NCBI RefSeq assembly: GCF_003545715.1
Contig: NZ_QVNU01000004.1
Coordinates: 558,001 to 622,000, forward strand
DNA from: Taibaiella koreensis
Lineage (GTDB): Bacteria; Bacteroidota; Bacteroidia; Chitinophagales; Chitinophagaceae
Length of the DNA: 64,000 nucleotides
Direction: 5' to 3'
The notes below the pieces were generated by a model. It was not told where the DNA came from and did not search any database. It saw nothing but the letters and a program-made list of their open reading frames with translations. Below are positions 8,940-17,590 of the stretch, in pieces (within the stretch, counting starts at the first letter, position 1; every line of letters begins with the position of its first letter). Position numbers and translations under genes: made by a program.

Positions 8940-10685
8940 ATGCATCGATCCATATTACTCATCATGCTGCTGGGTGTGTGCCTCAAGAGTGCCATCGCAC
9001 AAAAACATAAGCCCGGCGCAAGTACTCCGGGTAACCAGGCGCGTGCCACTACAGGAAGCCGGATACTATTCGGAGACCTGGTATCGATCTGTAACAGACC
9101 GGGAGAAAGAACCCGGATACTCCGGCAAAGACATTTCGCCCCTCCAAAAGGCCATACACTAGGGCAGGGTTATCCTGTCAATGATACTTTCCACAACAAT
9201 TCCGGCGAAGAACTCATCTGTATGTATGATCCTTACGAAAGCGCCAGGGCTATCGTTATTTTCCATACATCATCGGCGCAGCTGGCCCGCCAGCTGGTTT
9301 CCGATGCATTGAAAAGCGACTACAGAGCAGTCGACAGCGTCGAAATGGTGACAGGCAATAACGAGGAAAGCTATTTGACCAATGAGGTGACCTACCTTGA
9401 GCAACCGGCATTCGAAAAACCGCCGCCCTACCCCGGAGCATATGCAGTATCCTTCGCTACTTCGGAAACTTATTCCGGCAACAAAAAAATATACGTTTTT
9501 ACCTTTACAATAACCTCACCATATGGGATCGTGGACCCGGGTCCGGTTGATCCCGGTCCGGGACCGGTGATGCCGGCAAGCCGGCTTTCGCCAGATGGCG
9601 CCATCGACACCCTCTCTGTTGAAACCGGGAAGCCGGTGTTGCTTTTTGTCGAGATCAATGACCGGATGATCCGGAATGGCTCCAGGCCCGATCAGGATTC
9701 CCTGGATTTTTTCAAAAAGCGAAATTTCTTTTACAACTCCTTCAAAAGGTTGACAAAGGCTTATCCGCAGGATCAGTACCGCTATATAGATGTCTTCCGC
9801 CCCACCCTTGTACGCTATGGCAACCGCAGAAAAGAAACCCTGTATTGCCTTCCCGGCGGGCATACTTCAGGCTTCGCTTTCTGGAGCGGTCATATCACAG
9901 ACGCCATCGTCTGGCAAGGGCAATGGCAGGACGCCTACTTTACCGTGAGCAATGCCACCGGTGACAACCGGCAGCGGCCGGGCTACGCCAGATACAGGAG
10001 CGATTCGCTTGAGGTGGCCCGCCTGTCGGGCAGGCCCTCATTCAATCCTTCTCCGCGCCTGCTGCAATACCTGGATCATTTTATTGTATCTGCTGTATGG
10101 GAAGAAGGGCTGCTGCCCTTGCCCCTGCTCAACCTGGCGGGGGTACGGAGCATCGTGGCTTCAGACAAAGCGATAACCATGCGGTACTTTTTTAACCGCA
10201 AGGGACAGCTCGATTCCCTAACCAGGACAACAGCACCTAGCTTCACTGAGACCAAAAGCATCATACGCCGGGAGGGCGTTCCGGTGCTCGCCCGGATGAA
10301 TAAGGACAGCTCACATTTTTCGTATTCCGGCGATACGCTAGTTGTATTGCATAAGGGGTCTGTATTACGATATGTGCTCCAGGATGACCTACTGCTGCTT
10401 ACGGATCATTTTGAAACCGGCTACGACAATTATCTGAGAAACAATATACGGGAATTCGTCAACGGGCCGGAGCATATCCTGCTAAAACCAGCTCACGAAA
10501 AAGACGCCGAAGGCAGCCTGACGCTTGCCGAAAGCTATTTATATATCAGAACCGGTGAAGGCCAATTCAGACCCAAGCAAAGCAGGTATATTTTTCGCAA
10601 AGGCATATTGCAACACATCGAATTGAACAGCGCTAAGCAAAACCCCAACGACCAATATTTCGTTTTTATCAAAAATTATGACTAA
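8940..10685 (+). CDS. Secreted protein of unknown function, inserted within the Ter cluster
   Basis: 581 residues from the ATG at 8940. The frame opens at 8898, but MHRSILLIMLLGVCLKSAIA makes a proper signal peptide. The N-terminal domain (to about residue 200) is followed by a Pro/Gly linker (VDPGPVDPGPGPVMPAS) and a larger C-terminal domain. No catalytic motif or known family was recognised. It is the only plus-strand gene in a 15-kb run of minus-strand Ter genes. It starts 118 bp from the PP2C gene start and ends 3 bp from the stop of the vWA gene, so it converges tightly on that gene. It may be a later insertion or an unrelated passenger. Confidence 0.8.
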   Translation: MHRSILLIMLLGVCLKSAIAQKHKPGASTPGNQARATTGSRILFGDLVSICNRPGERTRILRQRHFAPPKGHTLGQGYPVNDTFHNNSGEELICMYDPYESARAIVIFHTSSAQLARQLVSDALKSDYRAVDSVEMVTGNNEESYLTNEVTYLEQPAFEKPPPYPGAYAVSFATSETYSGNKKIYVFTFTITSPYGIVDPGPVDPGPGPVMPASRLSPDGAIDTLSVETGKPVLLFVEINDRMIRNGSRPDQDSLDFFKKRNFFYNSFKRLTKAYPQDQYRYIDVFRPTLVRYGNRRKETLYCLPGGHTSGFAFWSGHITDAIVWQGQWQDAYFTVSNATGDNRQRPGYARYRSDSLEVARLSGRPSFNPSPRLLQYLDHFIVSAVWEEGLLPLPLLNLAGVRSIVASDKAITMRYFFNRKGQLDSLTRTTAPSFTETKSIIRREGVPVLARMNKDSSHFSYSGDTLVVLHKGSVLRYVLQDDLLLLTDHFETGYDNYLRNNIREFVNGPEHILLKPAHEKDAEGSLTLAESYLYIRTGEGQFRPKQSRYIFRKGILQHIELNSAKQNPNDQYFVFIKNYD

Positions 10686-10688
10686 CGC

Positions 10689-11741
10689 CTAGCCTTGCGT
10701 ACGGTTGACATCAAATCCGCCTTCGCCGATACCGTAGGTACCCTGCCGGCCACACCAGGGACAGGTGCTTACCTGCTCGTCGCCGATACAATGCAGCTGT
10801 CCGCAGGAGCACATGGCAAAGCCGATCTGGTTACCACAGCAGGGACAGGTAGGGCTCCCGATCAGCTCGTCGCTGCTGATGCGCGAGGGTCCTGCCGTTT
10901 CATCCGATAGCTCAAAGTAATGCTGATCGACCTGGAAGGCGCCCACCAGGCGGTATTCCAGTGTGCTGAACCCCATTTCGGAAAAAGCGGAAGGTTGGAG
11001 ATTGCGCCGGTATTTCATCAAATAAGGCCGCTGGGTATTCTGGCATTTTGCCGCCAACACCACATAATTGCTATCCGTATAGCTTACCGGCGCCGGCGCT
11101 TTGGTCACATCAATCTTTGAAAGCGTATCCCCATCGATAGTGGCCAGGTCGAAGCCGGTACCATTGCTTTCCACTTTTTCGCTGCTGGTTTTGATCGAAT
11201 CGGTAACCCACTTGAAGAATTGCTTATAAGCGGAGGGATCGGTATTCTTAAAATGCAGCACATTGTCGGTCAGCTGGCGCAGGACCTGTGTATCCGCCTC
11301 ATCGCCGAAGGAGATCGCTACCATATTGGCTGTCCGTTGCCAGTTGGTTTTCCATTCCGCGATCACAGCTGCAGTATCGTCGGTCGGCACGCCGTCGGTA
11401 AAGAGAAATACGATCGGTTTCCAATCACCTTTTTGCTCCATGGTCGTTTTCACCAGGTTGCGGCGCAGCTCATACATCAGGTGTCCCATCCCCTTGCTCA
11501 ACGAAGTACCTGAGCCAATAGGAAAACGGGGTGGGTAGAAATTGATGATCTCCTGCAATGGTACCAGGGTCTTGGCCTGCCCGGCAAAAACAATAATGGA
11601 TACCCATACCGTTTCGATGGCATAAGGATCGGTCTTCAGTGCCTGGACAATCTGCGACAGGCCTTCTTCTACCTGCTGTACGGGCTCGCCAACCATGGAC
11701 TCGGAAACATCGATCAGGAAATAGATAGGAAGTCTTCTCAT
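10689..11741 (-). CDS. TerY-like von Willebrand A protein with C-terminal zinc ribbon
   Basis: 350 residues. The vWA domain spans residues 1-215, with the MIDAS motif DVSES (11-15), GTSLSKG and LFTDGVPTDD. A linker domain follows, then a Cys-rich C-terminus (CPCCG, CSCGQLHC, CPWCG at about 296-330) that should bind zinc. TerY proteins are cytoplasmic metal-ion-dependent adhesion-site proteins of Ter systems, grouped with a kinase and a PP2C phosphatase as here. It is separated from the two other vWA genes by 589 bp of repeats, including an inverted-repeat element. The zinc ribbon distinguishes it from its two shorter paralogues. Confidence 0.87.
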   Translation of the reverse strand: MRRLPIYFLIDVSESMVGEPVQQVEEGLSQIVQALKTDPYAIETVWVSIIVFAGQAKTLVPLQEIINFYPPRFPIGSGTSLSKGMGHLMYELRRNLVKTTMEQKGDWKPIVFLFTDGVPTDDTAAVIAEWKTNWQRTANMVAISFGDEADTQVLRQLTDNVLHFKNTDPSAYKQFFKWVTDSIKTSSEKVESNGTGFDLATIDGDTLSKIDVTKAPAPVSYTDSNYVVLAAKCQNTQRPYLMKYRRNLQPSAFSEMGFSTLEYRLVGAFQVDQHYFELSDETAGPSRISSDELIGSPTCPCCGNQIGFAMCSCGQLHCIGDEQVSTCPWCGRQGTYGIGEGGFDVNRTQG

Positions 11742-11760
11742 AAAGTGAAAGATTTTAGGT

Positions 11761-12073
11761 GGCTATCCGGATAAAGGAAACAAAGTTTTGTACGTCTATA
11801 ATGCCAGCTAGCACGCTTTGGTTTACCCGTATTTTTATTTGGTGTCATTTATCTTCCTCTTTTTTGCTCCGCCAAAAAAGAGGCAAAAAAGGCGGCAAAA
11901 AAACAATGCTCCGCTGTTTTTTTGTGGCCTGCGCACCCAAGCTTAAAAACAGATAGTAACTTTAATGCAGCATTGCCGGGCATTGGGTCATGGATCAACG
12001 TTTTAATCATTGACCCAAAGGATCATTTCTTTATTGTTCCTATTTTTAGCTGGGTTTCTATATCCGGATAGTC
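11761..12073. mobile_element. MITE-like non-coding element, copy A (about 313 bp)
   Basis: The left end GGCTATCCGGATAAAGGAAA is matched in reverse complement by the right end GACTATCCGGATATAGAAAC, giving terminal inverted repeats of about 20 bp. The interior has no coding frame of note. It has T-rich and A-rich blocks around GCTCCGCC and GGCGGC that can fold. A closely similar interior occurs at 47110-47413, and the same ends bound shorter elements at 24718, 25464 and 27340. The element sits between vWA genes of the Ter cluster. No target duplication was evident, and no transposase is present in the window. Confidence 0.6.
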
Positions 12074-12087
12074 AGAAAAATTTATTT

Positions 12088-12230
12088 AACCGCAAAGAAC
12101 GCTAAGGAATAATTTTTCATTTTTAACCGCAAAGGACGCGAAGTGAATATAAGCAAGGAAATACTTTGTGCTCTTTGCGCATCCTTTGCCTCTTTGCGGT
12201 TGATCATTCTTTGTCTTAAATCGCAAAGGA
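12088..12230. repeat. Cluster of ACCGCAAAG-type short repeats
   Basis: Direct copies AACCGCAAAGAACGCTAAGG (12088) and AACCGCAAAGGACGCGAAG (12125) are followed by inverted copies CTTTGCGCATCCTTTGCC and CTCTTTGCGGTT (about 12173-12202) and a further TCGCAAAGGAC near 12220. The region is non-coding. A related copy lies near 56242. Downstream, to 12330, are short TCTAATATC / CAAAGTC repeats. Confidence 0.55.
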
Positions 12231-12330
12231 CTTTTTCCTTTTAAAGTGGTATGCTACTTACATTAACTTACCTCACACACCCTATATCTAAAGTCTAATA
12301 TCCAAAGTCTAATATCTACATCTAAAAAAA

Positions 12331-12966
12331 TCAGATCACCAGGTGCACTTCTGCCGGCGGCGGCGGCAAGGGCAGGCTTTCTACCGTGCCTACACTTTTA
12401 TTGCCTTGCTCGATGGTGTCGGAAACCCATTTGAAGAATTGCTTCAGGGTGGCGGTATCGGCAGTATCGAGGTGCACCACATTATCCGTAAGTTCCTTCA
12501 GCATGCTGTCGTCGGCCAGGTGACCGGCAGCACAGCCTACAATAGCGGCAAAGTGAAGCGACTTTATTTTAGGCAGCATTTCGCGATACAGCTGTATATC
12601 GGAAGGTTTGCCGTCGGTAAACAGGAAAAACAAGGGCTTCCAGTCGCCTTTCTGGCTATCGCTACCCTTGCGCACTTCGCTGATCACCTTCTGATGGATC
12701 AGTTCCAGCCCTTTACCGGTATTGGTAGGGCCACTTTGCGGGCAGGTAATTTCGGGCAGCTGAAAATGAACCAGCTCGGTAAGCGGTACCAGCTCCCGCA
12801 CCTCACGATCAAAAGTAACAATGCTGATCCAGAGCGAATCGAGGGCCTGGGCATCGCTGCGCAGGGTATTGATCATACCGCTTAGGGCGTTGTTCAGGGC
12901 CTGGATGGGCTCACCGAACATAGATCCGGATGTATCGAGTAAAAAATAAACGGGTAGTCTTCTCAT
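12331..12966 (-). CDS. von Willebrand A domain protein, TerY-like (short form 1)
   Basis: 211 residues made up almost wholly of a vWA domain: MRRLPVYFLLDTSGSM carries the MIDAS DxSxS at residues 11-15, with FLFTDGKPSD as a further MIDAS region. It lacks the zinc ribbon of the 350-residue paralogue and ends in SLPLPPPPAEVHLVI, a proline-rich tail shared with the next gene. It lies 13 bp downstream of the second short vWA gene and is probably co-transcribed. Likely a cytoplasmic partner or substrate of the Ter kinase and phosphatase (inference from family context). Confidence 0.87.
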   Translation of the reverse strand: MRRLPVYFLLDTSGSMFGEPIQALNNALSGMINTLRSDAQALDSLWISIVTFDREVRELVPLTELVHFQLPEITCPQSGPTNTGKGLELIHQKVISEVRKGSDSQKGDWKPLFFLFTDGKPSDIQLYREMLPKIKSLHFAAIVGCAAGHLADDSMLKELTDNVVHLDTADTATLKQFFKWVSDTIEQGNKSVGTVESLPLPPPPAEVHLVI

Positions 12967-12979
12967 CGTGTGTTAGGGC

Positions 12980-13618
12980 TTAAACGACAATATTCAATTC
13001 GGCAGGCGGTGGCGGCAGCTCTTCCCAGCCGGTCACCTCCTTGCCGCTGCTTTCAATTTTGGTGGAAGTAGCGCTTATCGAAGCAGATACCCAGGAAAAA
13101 AAACGCGAAATGGTGGCGGCATCGGTGGTATCCAGTTGCACCACAGTATCGGTGATCTTCTTCAGCGATGCGGTATCGGCTTTAGCGCCGGCGGCACAGG
13201 CCACGGTAATGGCCGTTTTGCGCTGGCGGTATTCGGCCAGGCCGCTTTGCCAGTCATCGGTGGGGATACCGTCAGTCATGATAAAGACCATAGGCTTCCA
13301 GTCGCCTTTTTGCTCCGTAGTCGTTTTCGCAACCTCGGTATCGATACAGCGGCTCAGTACCTTAAGCGCATCGCCCAGGGCGGTGGTACCGCTGGCTTTG
13401 ATCTCGGTCATCTGGAAGGCTGCCAGCTCGGTAAGCGGAATGATCTGCCGCGCCATGCTATCAAAAGTAATGATACTGATAAAAGCCGTTTCGATGGCTT
13501 GCGGATTTTGCCGCAGCGAGCTGATCATCAACTGTACGCCGTTCTTTACCGCCTCAATGGGCTCGCCATTCATCGAACCCGAAGTATCGAGCACCAGGTA
13601 TACGGGCAGTCTTCTCAT
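12980..13618 (-). CDS. von Willebrand A domain protein, TerY-like (short form 2)
   Basis: 212 residues, a single vWA domain with DTSGSM at residues 11-16, GTTALGDAL and MTDGIPTDDW completing the MIDAS. It is clearly paralogous to the 211-residue neighbour and the 350-residue vWA protein: all three start MRRLPVY or MRRLPIY. The C-terminus ELPPPPAELNIVV matches the tail of its neighbour. It lies 20 bp after an unrecognised 121-residue gene in the same direction, so it is part of the same Ter transcript. Confidence 0.87.
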   Translation of the reverse strand: MRRLPVYLVLDTSGSMNGEPIEAVKNGVQLMISSLRQNPQAIETAFISIITFDSMARQIIPLTELAAFQMTEIKASGTTALGDALKVLSRCIDTEVAKTTTEQKGDWKPMVFIMTDGIPTDDWQSGLAEYRQRKTAITVACAAGAKADTASLKKITDTVVQLDTTDAATISRFFSWVSASISATSTKIESSGKEVTGWEELPPPPAELNIVV

Positions 13619-13638
13619 AGTTAATCGATTTACAGGGT

Positions 13639-14004
13639 CTATAAAAATTCCGGATGGCTACCTGTGAAGGCATCCCGGAATACGATGGTTTGGGCTACGG
13701 CGCGAAAGCTATAGGAGACCGTATTATTATCCATCAATAAAAACACTTCAGGGTACTGCATGATCTCCGGCCGCTTCAACTGCAACGAAACATCCATGTT
13801 ATAGCTGCTGCCCGGCGGTTCCCTGATCTCGATAAAACGCCAACACGTACCATCGTCCATGCGATCAATAAACGCGGCCAGTCCATGAAGCTGCAATACC
13901 TTCCCCTCATTGTTCCGCTCCTTATGCTTAAAAAACAACTGCAGCCTGTCTCCCAAAAGATTTTTTTTCACAAGCAAATAGTCGCCGATATCTGTTCTCA
14001 TCAT
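13639..14004 (-). CDS. Unrecognised small protein in the Ter cluster
   Basis: 121 residues starting MMRTDIGDYLLVKKNLLGD. No signal peptide or membrane segment; predicted mostly beta by eye. No family was recognised. It begins 2 bp after the stop of the 320-residue gene and ends 20 bp before a vWA gene, so it is embedded in the Ter transcript and probably works with TelA and the vWA proteins. An alternative ATG is one codon downstream. Confidence 0.75.
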   Translation of the reverse strand: MMRTDIGDYLLVKKNLLGDRLQLFFKHKERNNEGKVLQLHGLAAFIDRMDDGTCWRFIEIREPPGSSYNMDVSLQLKRPEIMQYPEVFLLMDNNTVSYSFRAVAQTIVFRDAFTGSHPEFL

Positions 14005-14006
14005 GC

Positions 14007-14969
14007 TTACATCCTTTCGGTATTCAGCATCGTTTTCAGGATATTGGCCTGCACATCGAAGTCGTCCATAAAATCCATGAAATCCATGCTGTTCACTTTT
14101 TCATAATACTCTGTCAGCAGCTTTTTGATATCCGCCGGGATCTGCGTTTTGATCTTTACCGCCTGCTGCTCCAGGAGCAGGTTTTTTTCCGTCAGCTCCT
14201 GCACTACTTTGGCCCGTTTGGATAGCGCTTCCGTTGGGTCAATGCCCGCAATCTTTTCAAAGGGGAAAGAGAGAAACATATTCCGGGACGAATAATAGGC
14301 AAAAAAAACGTCGTCGTCCGGCAACCGGTACACTTCCAACAGCAAAGCACCGGCCTTGAGCCCGCAATAGAATGTATTGTTGAATAGGTACCGGCATTCG
14401 AGACCTAGCAACTTTTTCTCGATCATTCCGTAGCCGTTGTGGTAGACCTCCTCCGGATCATAAGCCGTAAGCTCATAAAAAAGATCCTCGCTGATCTCGT
14501 GGAAGAAGTCTTTGGCATAACGCCCGCCAAACTGCTGCATGTTCTTCGCAAAGGGGTAATCTCTGGACAGATCCGAAAGATTGTTGTATAGCCGCTCCAG
14601 CGATTCGTTGATCTTCTGGGTTTGCTTTTGCTTGCCAAACTCATAGCTCTCTTCCGTCCGCATGGCGTCCGATATCTTAGTGATGAGTTGGTTATTCAGC
14701 TCGATCTCATCGAAAGTCAGGCTTACGCTTTTTTCGTTGGCTTTTTTGATCCGGCGCAGCAATTCCAGCACGCTTTCGGTAAACTGTAAATGAAAGAGCT
14801 GCAGTTTATTGATATCCAGTTCGGGATTGGCCTCAAACAGCTTTTCGATAACCTGGCTGCGCACATAGATCTTGTAAATTACATCATCTTCGAAAAAGGC
14901 TGACAGGATCTGTAATTTACTGATGATCTTTTTTGATTCGCTTAATATCTGTTTCTGGTTATCGTCCAT
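14007..14969 (-). CDS. Unrecognised helical cytoplasmic protein in the Ter cluster
   Basis: 320 residues with no signal peptide. The sequence is rich in Lys, Glu, Leu and Ile, with likely coiled-coil stretches in the N-terminal 150 residues and near residues 245-290 (AKVVQELTEKNLLLEQQAVK). A central segment with YHNGYGMIEKKLLGLECRY and NTFYCGLKAGALLLEVY may be a compact domain. The C-terminus has a short internal repeat (MDFMDFMDDFD). No known family was recognised. It lies between telA and the small 121-residue gene, on the same strand, with only 2 bp to the latter. Confidence 0.75.
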   Translation of the reverse strand: MDDNQKQILSESKKIISKLQILSAFFEDDVIYKIYVRSQVIEKLFEANPELDINKLQLFHLQFTESVLELLRRIKKANEKSVSLTFDEIELNNQLITKISDAMRTEESYEFGKQKQTQKINESLERLYNNLSDLSRDYPFAKNMQQFGGRYAKDFFHEISEDLFYELTAYDPEEVYHNGYGMIEKKLLGLECRYLFNNTFYCGLKAGALLLEVYRLPDDDVFFAYYSSRNMFLSFPFEKIAGIDPTEALSKRAKVVQELTEKNLLLEQQAVKIKTQIPADIKKLLTEYYEKVNSMDFMDFMDDFDVQANILKTMLNTERM

Positions 14970-15030
14970 TGGTTAACGGTATTCGCCAGGCAGAGACGTT
15001 GCCATGCCTGTCCCCGTAAAAAACGTATCC

Positions 15031-15141
15031 GTGTAGAGACGCATGCAATCATATTGTGAGACGCATACAATGCGTCTTTATATTATGAGACGCATGCCAT
15101 GCGTCTCTACACGCGATATATACAATGCATCTCTACACGCG
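15031..15141. repeat. Array of GAGACGCATGC palindromic repeats
   Basis: Several direct and inverted copies of a GTAGAGACGCATGCAATGCG-type unit lie between the 320-residue gene and telA: TGTAGAGACGCATGCAATC, GAGACGCATACAATGCGTC, GAGACGCATGCCATGCGTC and a final inverted GCATCTCTACACGCG. The second and third can form hairpins. The right edge abuts the telA stop codon. Confidence 0.6.
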
Positions 15142-15143
15142 GG

Positions 15144-16253
15144 TTAATGGGTACGGGTCAGGTTCTTTTTCAACTCGGATTCCAGCGTTTGCAGCTCCGT
15201 ATCCAGCTTGCGCCGGTTCTCTGCACCCTCTTCATGAATGCGTTTCACCTCGTTGAGGGTCTCGATTAACGATGCGGTGGTCTTCTTCAGCGTATCGATC
15301 GATACCACTGTCTTTTCATTCTCACGGGCCACATCGATACTGTTTTGCTTCAGCAGCTCCGCATTCTTCTCCAGTATGGTATTGGTGGTTTCCGATATCT
15401 TTTTCTGCATTTCCACGTTGGCCTTCTGGCGTTGCAGCGCTACGGCAATCGTAAGCTGGTTTTTCCATACCGGTATCGTGGTCGATACAATAGACTGGGC
15501 CTTTTCGGCGATCGAGGTATTGTTGTTCTGCACCACCCTGATCTGCGCCAGGGATTGCAGCATAATGAAGCGGACCACTTTCATATCGGCCAGGCGCTTA
15601 TCGAGACGGTTTACAAAATCGCGCATGTCGGCAATCTCGTAGTCCTGGTAAGCAGCCGGATTGGCATCCATCTCAGCCAGCTTCTGCGACAGCTCCTGGT
15701 ACCTGAGATGACCGGCGACGATCAACTCTTCCATTTGCGCGATATAGGTCCTGTTGCTATCAAACATGGTCTGCAGCGAGCTGTTGTCCTTGATCGAGTT
15801 TAACCGGCCTGCTTTAACCTTATTGGTGATTTTGTCAATATTGCCCACTACGGTATCGTACTTCTGGAACAGCTTCTTCACATCAAAAGTCAGCTTTTTC
15901 AACAAAGGGATACGGGACAGGAAACGCTGGAAACCGCTCTGGTTCAGCTCATCCACATCGATGTAATTCAGCTCTGTCAGCAGATCGTTGATCAGACCGC
16001 CTACCTCGCCGGAATTATAGGTCCGTACCGAGGTCAGGAACTCGTTACTGTATTTCTCCATCGAATTCTGCGCCTCGACACCATAGTTCAGGATTGAATT
16101 GGCATCGCCGGGCTTCAGGGCTTTGCTGATCTCGTCGAAACGTTGGGTCTCCGCAGGGGTAAGGCTATTGGTATCCACATTACCTTCCTTGTCGATGCGG
16201 GTGATCGCTGTGGAGGGGTTTGTGGCATTTGTGTTTGTTTCCATATCTGTCAA
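15144..16253 (-). CDS. telA: TelA-family toxic anion resistance protein
   Basis: 369 residues, soluble and largely helical, matching the TelA/KlaA family: an N-terminal low-complexity segment, then NQSGFQRFLSRIPLLKKL, the conserved heptad-rich core (YQDYEIADMRDFVNRLDKRLADMKVVRFIMLQSLAQIRVVQ in outline) and a C-terminal coiled coil (RKLDTELQTLESELKKNL). TelA proteins are standard members of Ter stress systems; the biochemical role is not established. It is on the same strand as the TerD genes, separated by 171 bp that contain a long palindrome. An alternative start is the fourth codon (MET at 16244). Confidence 0.9.
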   Translation of the reverse strand: MTDMETNTNATNPSTAITRIDKEGNVDTNSLTPAETQRFDEISKALKPGDANSILNYGVEAQNSMEKYSNEFLTSVRTYNSGEVGGLINDLLTELNYIDVDELNQSGFQRFLSRIPLLKKLTFDVKKLFQKYDTVVGNIDKITNKVKAGRLNSIKDNSSLQTMFDSNRTYIAQMEELIVAGHLRYQELSQKLAEMDANPAAYQDYEIADMRDFVNRLDKRLADMKVVRFIMLQSLAQIRVVQNNNTSIAEKAQSIVSTTIPVWKNQLTIAVALQRQKANVEMQKKISETTNTILEKNAELLKQNSIDVARENEKTVVSIDTLKKTTASLIETLNEVKRIHEEGAENRRKLDTELQTLESELKKNLTRTH

Positions 16254-16371
16254 TGATGAGGAATAAAGTTATCAATTATTGCTTAGCCAGAAAAATAGTG
16301 GCCTGTTTATTCGGTGAATGGGGCTAGACCATCGGTCTGCCCCATTAAAAGTCTGTTATATCATCTTATCA

Positions 16372-16417
16372 CGTTTTCCTATAGAGACGTTGCATGCAAC
16401 GTCTCTATAGGAAAACG
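16372..16417. repeat. 46-bp perfect palindrome between terD-like gene and telA
   Basis: The sequence reads the same on both strands from CGTTTTCCTATAGAGACG through the GCATGC centre to the mirror end. It begins 7 bases past the stop of the upstream TerD-family gene, so the transcript can form a long hairpin there. The core TAGAGACGTTGCATGCAACG is shared with the palindrome at 20635-20678. It could attenuate read-through into telA. Confidence 0.75.
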
Positions 16418-16424
16418 CAGGAGT

Positions 16425-17033
16425 TTATATATAGCTGCCCTGGATGGTTTTTACGGTCTGCTCCACATCCCGGTCCTTGGTAGGCTCACCGATGGCGTTG
16501 AATTTCCATTCGCCATTGCGTTTATAGAAGGTGCCCATTACCATGGATACATGCCCTGCAAACTGGGTTTCGCCGGCAATATTATAGGTTGCAAATACCT
16601 CATTGACTTTGGAAGGCGAACCTTCGTAGATGCGGATGGAAGCAAAAGGAACGATCGCAAAATCATGTCCCTGGAAGCTGTTCAGAAAAAAGGCTACCGA
16701 GGTAACCGAAGGATCCAGGCGGGAGAGATCTACCGAGATCACCTCGTTGTCCAGGCCGTCATCGCCGTTCAGATCGCCGGTAAGATCATCGCCGCTATGC
16801 ACTACTGCCCTGTCGCGCGAACGAAGGTTGCGAAAATATACTACATCTACCACTTGCTTGTTCTCGTTGAACAGGGCGCAACTGCCGTCGAGATCAACGG
16901 CTTCCTTCTTGGTACCAAACAATCCTTTTTTCTGGATCGCGCCCCAGTTAATACCGACACATACCTGCTGCAGCTTGCTGCCATTGGACTTTTCCAGGTT
17001 GATCTTTTGTCCTTTCTGAAGATTGATAACCAT
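16425..17033 (-). CDS. TerD-family protein (TerX/TerZ-like)
   Basis: 202 residues. The TerD fold is marked by MVINLQKGQKINLEK, VCVGINWG, the acidic VDLDGSC and HSGDDLTGD plus DDGLDNEVISVDL, which correspond to the calcium-binding clusters of TerD proteins. The insert KKGLFGTKKEAV after the first strand is typical of the TerX/TerZ-like branch. It lies 5 bp after a second TerD gene and is followed by a long palindrome. TerD proteins are small cytoplasmic Ca-binding stress proteins associated with the membrane TerC. Confidence 0.9.
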   Translation of the reverse strand: MVINLQKGQKINLEKSNGSKLQQVCVGINWGAIQKKGLFGTKKEAVDLDGSCALFNENKQVVDVVYFRNLRSRDRAVVHSGDDLTGDLNGDDGLDNEVISVDLSRLDPSVTSVAFFLNSFQGHDFAIVPFASIRIYEGSPSKVNEVFATYNIAGETQFAGHVSMVMGTFYKRNGEWKFNAIGEPTKDRDVEQTVKTIQGSYI

Positions 17034-17038
17034 AGAGA

Positions 17039-17590
17039 TTAGTTGTATTTATTAAGATAATCCTGCAGGCCACCTTTCATACCCATGCCTACAGCTTCAA
17101 ATTTCCACTGGCCGCTGCGGTTGTAAATGCGGCCGAATTCTACTGCCGTCTCGATGGAGAAATCCTCGTCCAACTCATACTTCACCAGCTCATTGTTCTG
17201 CTCATCTACGATACGGATAAAGGAGTTGCGTACCTGGCCAAAATTCTGGCGGCGGGCTTCTGCGTCGTGGATCGTTACCACGATGCATATCTCTTTGGCC
17301 GCAGCATTGATCTTGGTGAGGTCGACCTTGATCTGCTCATCATCGCCGGCGCCTTCGCCGGTCAGGTTGTCGCCGGTATGCACTACCGCTTCATCCGGTG
17401 ATTTCTTGTTGTTATAGAACACAAAGTAATCGTCGGCCACCAGCTTGCCATGCTCACCGAGAATAAAGATGGAGGCATCGAGGTCGAAACCTTCGCCGGT
17501 GGCGCTGCTATTGGTATCCCATCCCAGGCCTACCGTAAATTTGGGCGCATCGATATTTTCGCGCTGGCCCTTTTGAAGATTAATTGCCAT
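17039..17590 (-). CDS. terD: TerD/TerE-family calcium-binding stress protein
   Basis: 183 residues, close to the classical TerD/TerE length. It shows MAINLQKGQRENI, VGLGWDTN, GFDLDASIF, HTGDNLTGEGAGDDEQI (calcium-site acidic residues) and FSIETAVEFGRIYNR. It starts inside the phosphoribosyltransferase gene, overlapping it by 11 bp. It is very similar to the TerD gene at 19793-20368. Together with the three other TerD paralogues it forms the sensor or effector core of the Ter cluster (family knowledge). Confidence 0.93.
   Translation of the reverse strand: MAINLQKGQRENIDAPKFTVGLGWDTNSSATGEGFDLDASIFILGEHGKLVADDYFVFYNNKKSPDEAVVHTGDNLTGEGAGDDEQIKVDLTKINAAAKEICIVVTIHDAEARRQNFGQVRNSFIRIVDEQNNELVKYELDEDFSIETAVEFGRIYNRSGQWKFEAVGMGMKGGLQDYLNKYN

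Noticed and set aside
15031-15141. CRISPR-like look of the GAGACGCATGC array
   Set aside because: Units are irregular, partly inverted and lack spacers of constant length; no cas genes.
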